DNA of 64,000 nucleotides, from assembly GCA_965220465.1 (NCBI GenBank), contig CBDCPZ010000021.1:450584-514583 (forward strand), in the 5' to 3' direction. Below the pieces are notes generated by a model. The model was given only the letters and a program-made list of their open reading frames with translations. It did not search any database and had not been told where the DNA came from. Within the stretch, counting starts at the first letter, position 1; each line of letters opens with the position of its first letter. Positions 54,380 to 62,224 of the stretch are shown here, one piece after another. Position numbers and translations under genes: made by a program. The stretch comes from JAHDHW01 sp965220465 (GTDB lineage: Bacteria > Bacteroidota > Bacteroidia > Chitinophagales > Saprospiraceae).

Positions 54380-57268
54380 CTACTTTTTCACATCAGCCCG
54401 CATGATTTCTGGCTCCGCTTTTTTATTATTATTTGCAGGATAGGTGTCCAGCGCATCGTAAACCAAACTTTGAATCCGCGTTCGTGTTCCTTGTCTAAAA
54501 AGCGTTCGATTATTTACATTTGGATGGATGCGATTGGATAGAAAAATGTAAATTAGTTCAGTATCCGGATCAACCCAAACACAAGTTCCAGTAAATCCAG
54601 TATGGCCAAAAGTACTGGCAGAAGCTTTAGTTGAACAACTGCGGGTTCCACCAATCGTTTGTACGTCGAAACCCAGGCCTCGAAGAGACCCAACTTGCTT
54701 AGAAGTAAATTTCCGAATAGTTTCCGGCTTTAAAAACTCTTTGCCGCCATAAGAACCACCATTTAATAACATTTGAAAAAGTACCGCGAGATCTTCCGAA
54801 TTGCCAAACAAACCCGCATTGCCCCCTACTCCACCAAGCAAAGCTGCTGATTCATCATGCACGTATCCCTGCAACAATTGTTTTCGCCAATGATCCTGAG
54901 CGGTTGGGATAATTTCGTTTTCATCAAAAACTTCAAGAGGTTTATAAGTCACGTGTTCCAAATTCAAAGGGTAATAAAAGTTCAGTTTCACGTATTCGTC
55001 AATAGTAGCATTTGATTTAGATTCTACGATTTTTTGCAGCAAATTGAAATTAACATCACTGTACCGATATCTTTTATTATTAAAAGGTCGCATCTGATAT
55101 ATTTTCTGCCACATCGAGTCCTGCCATCGGTAATCCATATAAAATGAGTCCGCTACCGGAACGATATAAGTCAAATATTTTTCCTGACAGAAATACTCAT
55201 TACAAAAAGTATCAGTTGTATCCTTGTACATTATAAATGGAGCGATGGGCATGTTGGCCTGCAATCCGGTTTGATGCGTCAAAAGTTGGTTTAACGTGAT
55301 GTCGCGAATCGGTGCTTTTTCACCACAAGCTAGATAATCGATTATTTTTCCGTCCAGCTTGATTTGTTCCTCTTCGTACATTTTCATGGTAGCGAGCGTG
55401 GTGGAAGCGATCTTTGTGATGGAAGCTAAATCGTATAAATCCGTTTTTTCAACAGGTTTTTTATTTTCGTAAGTATGTGATCCGAAAGTCTTGGAGTAGA
55501 TAATTTTCCCTTCTTTGGCCACCAAAACCTGACATCCTGGAGTGGCTCCGATTCCAATCGCATTTCTGGCAATGGCATCAATTCCAACTAATTTATAGGC
55601 AGCAATTCCTACTTCTTCCGGAACCGTGTATTTGAAACGGATAACCGGTGTATTGTCAATTCCTTTGTGAAAAGGCAGCTGATTTGATATAGCTAAAGGC
55701 AACCTTCCTTTTGCTTGTAAAGCACCAAAAAGTATCTGCGCGGTTAATGATTCAGTTGTTTCATTTCGCTCATACGATTGCAGCATCGCAACGCTGGAAT
55801 TGAAATGTTGGAAATTTAAAGGATTTCCAAAGTTGACCAAAACGACTTCCGAGTTGAAAGACAAATCATTGATCGATTTTATAAAATTAGAATCTCTTTT
55901 GGCATTCAACGCAATGTTGTCAATCGTTATGACCAGTTTAGAATGGCTAAATCTTTTAAAATCAATTGCTTGAATTTTTCCATCACTTTCAGGTTTGAAT
56001 ACATAATCAAAAAACTTAGCGTACTTAGAAAAATACTCGTTGAAAGTATTCAATGATCTTTGCCCAACATTGACGATTCGAAAATCGCGTTTATAAGTTT
56101 CTTTAAAAGGTAAAAATCCTTTTGGATTCTGCAACAAAGTCAAAGAGGATTCCTGCAATTTTCTAACAAAAAACTCATCCGTATCATTAGAAATTGATGG
56201 CAAAGCCAATTCTTTGTTTATTAAATATTTCGTTGAATCCAACCCAATCCATTCTTTTGCAAGTAATATTTTGCGAACTTTATTATTCAAATCCTTTTTC
56301 GAAAACAAGCCCGCATCAACATATTTTTTAATATAGTTCAATCGAGTTTCAACACTGTCATTTACGACAAAAACGTCGACTCCGGCATGCAACAATTCTT
56401 CAAAAGGAGCATCCTTGGTCCAATCAGCGATCATCAAACCATCAAAATCCAAATGGCGCTTCAAATACCATTGCAAAAACCGCTTTGGCAACAAATGAAT
56501 CGTATCAATATCAAAAATCACAGGATCAATATAAATCCCGGAAACTCCTTTTTCAATAAGGTTTTGGTAGCTACTCAGCGTATTTTCTAATTCACAGGTT
56601 GTATCATTTTCAATATAATGATAGTCTTTAAAACTGCCTGCAATGGATAAAATATGATCTGCTTTTAGATTTTCCTGAATCTTTGAAGTTCGTTCTAAAA
56701 TTGCGGATGGATCGTTTTCAAATACCTGGTAATCAAAGCCATTATTTTTAGGGTCATATCGATCAACATTCAAGCAAAAAGAAAGATTTATACCTAAATG
56801 ATTATTCTGTGAAACCAACCTTGTAGCTAATTCATCAATTAAACTATCAGAAGGATTGGCTCCAATGGTGACAGGTAGTGGAAAAGATTGAAGGCCGATA
56901 AATTGGTTATTTAAAGAAACCTGTTCGTTTGAAGCGTTAAACAAAGGTATCCGCGATTTGCGTTGCAAAGAATTAATCCATTCCGTATAAGTGAAAAAGT
57001 CAAAACCCTTGAGCATTACTCCTCCTAAAAATTTGTTATCAGCATAATGAAAAATGGAATCTTCAAGATTTTTTGCTTGAGCATTGGGTTTAAAAAGAAT
57101 GAGCTGCCCTATTTTCTCTTCCAGGGACATCTCGAGTAACATCGAATCTACCCAGGTAGATTGTGGTTGCAAAAACGATGCGTTGAGCTGTACTTTTACG
57201 TCAGGCTGACGATTACAGGAAAAAAGTAATAATAATATCAATGTCTGCCAGAGCAAATTTCTGAGCAT
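54380..57268 (-). CDS. GH3-like domain fused to class C beta-lactamase-like serine hydrolase
   Basis: This 962-residue lipoprotein (Cys18) has an N-terminal glycoside hydrolase 3 barrel (about 45-350; MSLEEKIGQLILFK and FDGLMIADW) and a GH3 C-terminal-like domain (about 370-530). A beta-lactamase/transpeptidase-like domain follows from about 570 (S-x-x-K as SITK near 608, Y-S-D, GHTGFTG). The architecture is common in Bacteroidota as a putative N-acetylglucosaminidase with a peptidase. The family's KHFPGHGxxxxDSH segment is replaced by IAGSFKDYHYIEND, so the hydrolase part may be inactive. It is likely a peptidoglycan-remodelling protein of the periplasm. Confidence 0.85.
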   Translation of the reverse strand: MLRNLLWQTLILLLLFSCNRQPDVKVQLNASFLQPQSTWVDSMLLEMSLEEKIGQLILFKPNAQAKNLEDSIFHYADNKFLGGVMLKGFDFFTYTEWINSLQRKSRIPLFNASNEQVSLNNQFIGLQSFPLPVTIGANPSDSLIDELATRLVSQNNHLGINLSFCLNVDRYDPKNNGFDYQVFENDPSAILERTSKIQENLKADHILSIAGSFKDYHYIENDTTCELENTLSSYQNLIEKGVSGIYIDPVIFDIDTIHLLPKRFLQWYLKRHLDFDGLMIADWTKDAPFEELLHAGVDVFVVNDSVETRLNYIKKYVDAGLFSKKDLNNKVRKILLAKEWIGLDSTKYLINKELALPSISNDTDEFFVRKLQESSLTLLQNPKGFLPFKETYKRDFRIVNVGQRSLNTFNEYFSKYAKFFDYVFKPESDGKIQAIDFKRFSHSKLVITIDNIALNAKRDSNFIKSINDLSFNSEVVLVNFGNPLNFQHFNSSVAMLQSYERNETTESLTAQILFGALQAKGRLPLAISNQLPFHKGIDNTPVIRFKYTVPEEVGIAAYKLVGIDAIARNAIGIGATPGCQVLVAKEGKIIYSKTFGSHTYENKKPVEKTDLYDLASITKIASTTLATMKMYEEEQIKLDGKIIDYLACGEKAPIRDITLNQLLTHQTGLQANMPIAPFIMYKDTTDTFCNEYFCQEKYLTYIVPVADSFYMDYRWQDSMWQKIYQMRPFNNKRYRYSDVNFNLLQKIVESKSNATIDEYVKLNFYYPLNLEHVTYKPLEVFDENEIIPTAQDHWRKQLLQGYVHDESAALLGGVGGNAGLFGNSEDLAVLFQMLLNGGSYGGKEFLKPETIRKFTSKQVGSLRGLGFDVQTIGGTRSCSTKASASTFGHTGFTGTCVWVDPDTELIYIFLSNRIHPNVNNRTLFRQGTRTRIQSLVYDALDTYPANNNKKAEPEIMRADVKK

Positions 57269-57493
57269 AACGTTTTGGTTTTAACAATTGATGTTCGTTT
57301 TAATAATCGGGAGTACCCGTTCTAAACTTGTTTAAGCGAAAGAAATCGGATTTGTTCAATCTTCAACTGAGGGAGTTGAATCATACAAGTTAAAAAATAC
57401 TGCAATCAGTATCAACTATTTTAATACTCTTTAACCTTTTAAAAAGCGTTAATAATACTCTAAATCAGTATTTTATACTAGAAAACTTTTAAG

Positions 57494-58021
57494 CTATAAA
57501 ACTTTAGCATATAAGACAGAATCAATATATCGGCCTTTTTTGATGAAACATTTCTTTAAATAACCCTCTTTTTCAAACCCTGCTTTTTCCAATACACGCA
57601 TTGATGCTTGATTGTGGCTGAATACTCCAGCTTCAATCCGACTCAGCTCTCTTTGCTCAAAACAATAATCACAAAAACCCTTAATCACTTCAGTCATAAT
57701 TCCCTGATTCCAATATGGTTTTGCCAACCAATAACCAATCTCATCTTTGTGAGATTCAGGGCCGTACTGCTGGTGCAATCCCAATCCACCAATTAATCCT
57801 TCTTTACTATCAAATATTGACCAATTGTTAGCCAAACCCTGGATACTTTCTACTTTCAATACCCCGCGAATCCAATCTTCTGCGTTCCGTACTGTGTAAG
57901 GAAAAGGTATTTTTAACGTATTGTTATAAATATCAATATCATTGAGATAATTTGCCAATGCTTCCTTGTGAACCAATTGAACAGGCTCAAGTGACAAAAT
58001 GCTGTTTATGGTGATCTTCAT
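57494..58021 (-). CDS. RimJ/RimL-type GNAT N-acetyltransferase
   Basis: This 175-residue protein has a GNAT fold: NDIDIYNNTLKIPFPYTVRN, LGLHQQYGPESHKDEIGYWL, KPYWNQGIMTEVIKGFCDYC and FSHNQASMRVLEKAGFEKEGY, the order of the RimJ/RimL ribosomal-protein and small-molecule acetyltransferases. The acetyl donor is acetyl-CoA; the substrate cannot be told. Its 5' end overlaps the DUF1643 gene by 35 bp, so the two are probably co-transcribed. Confidence 0.88.
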   Translation of the reverse strand: MKITINSILSLEPVQLVHKEALANYLNDIDIYNNTLKIPFPYTVRNAEDWIRGVLKVESIQGLANNWSIFDSKEGLIGGLGLHQQYGPESHKDEIGYWLAKPYWNQGIMTEVIKGFCDYCFEQRELSRIEAGVFSHNQASMRVLEKAGFEKEGYLKKCFIKKGRYIDSVLYAKVL

Positions 58022-58490
58022 ATTCTCGTATATAGGGAATTGGTTTTAAACCGCTTTTCAAATATAAAGGATGCGTAGGTGACCCATTTTTATTTATTTT
58101 CAAACAGAGTGGATTTTTAATTAGTTTCAAAACCTTTTCGTTTCTTTTTAAATAGTTGCCGTTATTTCCCCAAATCAAAACTATATCCTCACTTTTTAAA
58201 ATAAGATTTTGAAGAATTGTATCATTTTTTGGACCAATCGGGTCCTTAACTTTCAATAATACTTTGGGATCATATGAACAAAAGGCAAATAAATTGGCAA
58301 TATAAAATCCTCCAAAACCCCACCCTTTTGCGAATTTGATACATCTACGAATAGTGGGGTCGTCGATAGTTTCATCAGCTCTTGACGGATTTAGACCAAT
58401 AAACAAAACCATTGAAGCTTTTTTGTTCCAGCTGCGACTTAAGGTATATCGAAAGGTTCGGCATGTAGAGAATATCGCTGAGCGTTCCAT
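57987..58490 (-). CDS. DUF1643 domain protein
   Basis: This 167-residue protein matches the DUF1643 pattern: an N-terminal CRTFRYTLSRSW segment, then VLFIGLNPSRADETIDDPTIRRC, GFGGFYIANLFAFCSYDP and IVLIWGNNGNYL. The family is widespread and uncharacterised; the conserved N-P-S-x-A-D and D-P-T residues suggest a nucleotide- or nucleic-acid-linked enzyme, which is only a guess. It is the first gene of a pair with the acetyltransferase. Confidence 0.88.
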   Translation of the reverse strand: MERSAIFSTCRTFRYTLSRSWNKKASMVLFIGLNPSRADETIDDPTIRRCIKFAKGWGFGGFYIANLFAFCSYDPKVLLKVKDPIGPKNDTILQNLILKSEDIVLIWGNNGNYLKRNEKVLKLIKNPLCLKINKNGSPTHPLYLKSGLKPIPYIREYEDHHKQHFVT

Positions 58491-58624
58491 TTTCTTTTGA
58501 TGTGCTAAAATATTGTTAGTTTGAAAATAGATAAAATCTTAAAAAATAATCCAGTTGACTGTATCTTTTTGTAGTAAATGCATTATGTATTTGAAACGGT
58601 CTTTATGGCGATTAGCTGATAGCC

Positions 58625-58670
58625 TTACAGTTCCACGGTCACGCTTTAATAGGCTGACCGTGGATTGTAA
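58625..58670. promoter_or_regulatory. Long imperfect inverted repeat upstream of a sigma factor gene
   Basis: TCCACGGTCA (58632-58641) pairs exactly with TGACCGTGGA (58655-58664). Six more outer pairs (58625-58630 with 58665-58670) form after one bulged base, leaving a 13-nt loop. It lies 45 bp before the sigma-factor start in a divergent gap. It could be an operator or a leader hairpin, and is too GC-rich for its surroundings to be chance AT pairing. Confidence 0.5.
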
Positions 58671-58714
58671 GCTTTTAAAGTCAACCGCTTTCTCTTTTTA
58701 AAAATTTATATTAA

Positions 58715-59362
58715 ATGTTTTCCAATTTGCAAATTAATCGTACCCTTGTAAAAAACGAAGTACGAATGGAAGTACCCAAAAAGACTGTTTCAGAGGAAGC
58801 GATGCAAAAAGAATGGGCTGTGATTCGCGCTGCACAAAAAGATCCAGCAATGTTTCGGCCTTTGTATAATCAGTATTTCGAACAAATTTTTCGTTTTATA
58901 TTTCGCCGCACAGCTAATGAAAATCTGACTTCCGATATCTGTTCGCAAGTTTTTCTGAAAGCAATGCAGCAAATTAATAAATATCAATTTAAAGGAGTCC
59001 CATTTTCAGCATGGCTTTATCGGATAGCCAGCAACGAAGTTGCTCAACATTTTCGAACAACGCATAAAAGTCGCGTAATAAGCCTCGAAACTTCACACAT
59101 TAGCAATCTGGTTGAAGACATGGATTCCGGGCAAAAAGAAAGTTATCAAAACGCCTTGATTCACGCCCTTGATGAACTCAAAGAAACCGATGTACAGCTT
59201 ATTGAAATGCGCTTTTTCGAACAACGCCCATTTAAAGAAATCGCCGATATTATTGGAATTACAGAAAGTAATGCAAAAGTAAAAACCTACCGAATCCTTG
59301 AAAAATTAAAGAAAATAATTTTGCGTATTCATACTCAAGGAGGTAGAGCTCCAGAGCTATAA
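58715..59362 (+). CDS. ECF-type RNA polymerase sigma factor
   Basis: This 215-residue protein has sigma region 2 at about 40-105 (YNQYFEQIFRFIFRRTANEN, FSAWLYRIASNEVAQHFR) and region 4 at about 150-205 (LKETDVQLIEMRFFEQRPFK, IADIIGITESNAKVKTYRIL). It is distinct from the sigma factor at 6802. An alternative start 51 nt downstream (MEVPKKTVSEE) is equally plausible. The next gene encodes its probable membrane partner, which is frameshifted in this sequence. Confidence 0.9.
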   Translation: MFSNLQINRTLVKNEVRMEVPKKTVSEEAMQKEWAVIRAAQKDPAMFRPLYNQYFEQIFRFIFRRTANENLTSDICSQVFLKAMQQINKYQFKGVPFSAWLYRIASNEVAQHFRTTHKSRVISLETSHISNLVEDMDSGQKESYQNALIHALDELKETDVQLIEMRFFEQRPFKEIADIIGITESNAKVKTYRILEKLKKIILRIHTQGGRAPEL

Positions 59363-59410
59363 TATTTAACGTCATAAAGATTTATTAGCTCATTTATAAA
59401 TCAAAGACAT

Positions 59411-61185
59411 ATGAAAAATAAGAATTACAAAATAAATTTAAACCCCAAAGATCTCAGTTCCCAGGAGATCAATAAACACAAAGACTTTGAGGCTTTGCTT
59501 CAACAAGTCGGCGCTACTCCTCCAGCTAAAAAACCTTCTGGCATTAAAGTGCTTTATTATTTAGCAGGAAGCATTGCAGCTGCATTGTTAATTGGTTTTC
59601 TCTACATTGGCCTTTTCGCAGATCAAAGCGGCAATACTCAGGAATACCTGGCGAGCCAGTCTTATGTAAATCCACCTTTTGAAAATATAAAACCAACTTA
59701 TGAAAAAGCAGTAATTAATGTCAATCAAGGAGGAGAATATGTTTACGAAAGTGGTTCAAAGATAACGGTTCCTCCTGCAGCTTTTGTAGATAATAATGGG
59801 GAATTGGTAAATCCGGAGATGTGGATATTAAATACCGCGAATTTCATGATTTTGTTGATTTCTTTTTGTCGGGAATACCAATGGAATATGATAGCGCAGG
59901 GATTAATTATTCTCTTGAATCTGCTGGTATGGTTGAAATATTTGCTGAGCAAAATGGAATTCGTTTGAATGTCGCTCCCGGAAAGGAAATTAATGTTGAA
60001 CTGATTTCTGAAATCATGGTTCCTGTCGACGGATCAGGAAAATGTACCTGCTTTCAATATTTATAAACTGGATGAAGAGAAAAGAAGCTGGGTTTATAAA
60101 GGCACAGGATGATATTGAATTTGTTGAAGAAGATATGAGTGATTTGCTGAACATTTGCATGACTCTTGAAAATGACTCCAAATCAAAAATTTCAACAAGA
60201 ACTTGCCAAAATAAATCAAAAGAAGAATGCTGAATTAGCTGCAATTGAAGCGAGCTATTCCAACACCTCCAACTCCTGTTAAACCTGAACGAGCCAATGG
60301 ATCTGACTATGTTTTCAACTTTGATTTTACCGATGAAGAATTAGGGATTCAGAAATATCGGCCAAACTGAAGGTACAGCTCATGAAGAGATCAATCAACT
60401 GAGAAGACAATATGCTAACACACTTTGGCAAGTTTCTCCAAACAATGAAGATTTCAATGAAGATATGGTCGGCCAAATTGCGTGGGAAGATATGAAATTG
60501 GAACAAATTAACAACCGTGATTACGAGTTGACACTTATCAATCCAAATAAAGAAATCAAAGTAATTGTCAATCCCGTTTTAAATAGCCAGGATTATGACG
60601 CTGCGCTTCAGGAATTCAATCAGGATTTTGCACTACTTATCAAACTCAAATAGCTGAAAGAGAAGCAGCTTTAAAAGCTCAAAAAGAAGAATTGGAACAA
60701 AGAATAAGATTAGAGCGCGAAATTGCACAAAAAACTATGAAGAAACATTAGCCATCTATAAAGACTAATGGTCGTGATGATTTAGCTACTGATTTGATGA
60801 TCAAAAAAAGAGTAGTCAATCGTTTTGCTGCCAATAGCCTTGGCACATGGAATTGTGACCGCCCATTGCCTCCAGCGGTTTATAGATTAAAAGGTGATTT
60901 TGTTGATAACAAATCCACGAAATACACACATGACATGGCATATTTGGTTGATAAAAACAAAAATACCGTTTACCGTTTTTATGCAAAAGATAAAGCCAAT
61001 GTCTTTACAATAAGTTTTCTGAAAACCTGATGTGGATCATCACAAAAGAAAATAAACTAGCAGTTTTTACTCCTGAAAAATTTAAAGAAATAGATGTTAA
61101 AGAAGGTGATTATACTTTCGTAATGGATTTGGTTGATCAGGATATTGCAAGTGAAGAAGATGTGCGCAAAATATTACAATTTTGA
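59411..61185 (+). pseudogene. Probable anti-sigma partner, broken by about ten frameshifts
   Basis: The first 135 codons are normal: a soluble N-terminus (NPKDLSSQEINKHKDFEAL) and one membrane helix (LAGSIAAALLIGFLYIGLF). After 59815 the protein sense passes through frame after frame in order: VDIKYREFHDFVDFFLSG, VPAFNIYKLDEEKRSWVYKG, DDIEFVEEDMSD, QQELAKINQKKNAELAA, TPPTPVKPERANGSDYVF, LRRQYANTLWQVSPNNED, AEREAALKAQKEELEQ (coiled coil), NYEETLAIYK, LMIKKRVVNRFAANSLGTW, ending ASEEDVRKILQF. By frame arithmetic I count ten shifts, of both signs, and no nonsense substitution. Restored, it would be about 590 residues. A similar pile-up in the next gene suggests sequence errors rather than decay. 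Confidence 0.72.
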
Positions 61186-61250
61186 TAGACCTCTCGTAAT
61201 TTTATATCATAATTTAAGTACTACCTATGACTTAATTTTAGACTTTTCTT

Positions 61251-61284
61251 AAAAGCTCTTGATCGATTGTGATCAGGAGCTTTT
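61251..61284 (+). terminator. Rho-independent terminator
   Basis: A 14-bp stem with one G-U-type mismatch (61251-61264 with 61271-61284) and a 6-nt loop is followed on the plus strand by a T-rich tract. It terminates the anti-sigma-like gene and overlaps the last codons of the minus-strand cvfB gene. Confidence 0.78.
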
Positions 61285-62136
61285 GTTTTTTTCTACTAAC
61301 CTGATCCCCTCTCTTTTCCAACGCACGATGATTTTTTGTTTGTACAAATTTCCGATAGCCCTTTTAAAAGCTTTTTTACTCATTTGCATCTCCTGATAAA
61401 TTAGCTCAGGAGAACTTTTGTCCGTCAGAGCTAAGAAATCCATCATTAGCCTTTCAACTTGCTTAAAATATCGTTTCTGGAATGCTCAACTTCTTCTACT
61501 CCCTGCTTTTTAAGAATAATATCCAGGCGATGATCCTCTCTTAGTTTTTTGACATAAGCTGTTTGGGTTTCACCAATTGAAATAGGCTGGAAGATTTCAT
61601 TTTCATACAAAACTCCCCACCAGGTATCATTTACAATTACCTTATATCCCAGGTCTGTTTGACTTGCAATTTTAATTTCAACTTCTTCATTCTCCTTTAA
61701 ATGTATCGCATTTTTCTTCCAAAAATCGATGCCAGCGGGAAGATGCAGCAATTCTGTCAGTCTTTCTCGTCGAGATACAATCCGAACCAAATAACTGTTT
61801 CCAACATACATTTTTACCGCTTGCTCTCTAAAAGGAACAAATAAATCTTTTGCCAACAATCCCCAATCTAAAAAAGCACCATAATCACTTACCGCTTTAA
61901 CCTCCAAATAACGCAAATTCACCAACTTTTGCTTTTGGTTTATCAGTCGTTGCGATTAGGCGGTCTTCTGAGTCATTATAAAGAAAAACCTCAATTTCAT
62001 CGCCAACCTTTGCATCTTTCAGGAATATACCTTGAAGGCAAAAGAATTTCGCCAAAAGGGCCACCGTCCAGATATACATCCCAAAATCCACTTCTTTAAT
62101 GATTTCAAGAATGCAATAATCACCAATATTTATCAC
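61273..62136 (-). pseudogene. cvfB: CvfB-like S1 RNA-binding protein, broken by about four frameshifts
   Basis: Pieces of a normal CvfB of about 287 residues are spread over three frames. The start is MINIGDYCILEIIKEVDFGMY, then out of frame LDGGPFGEILLPSRYIPE, back in frame DAKVGDEIEVFLYNDSEDRL, another shift before YLEVKAVSDYGAFLDWGLLA (S1-type), and a last shift before the C-terminal winged helix (KSSPELIYQEMQMSKKAFKR to EGIRLVEKNKSS). The first two shifts nearly cancel, hiding about 18 wrong codons inside an apparently open frame. CvfB binds RNA through S1 domains. Four indels in a conserved gene next to another indel-ridden gene point to local sequence error. Confidence 0.8.
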
Positions 62137-62224
62137 TTACTGCTTTTTTATTTATCATGGCTAAAAAATAAGAAACTTAAATAACCGGTCAAATTTACAC
62201 AAACCTCAGCGGACTCGATTATTA

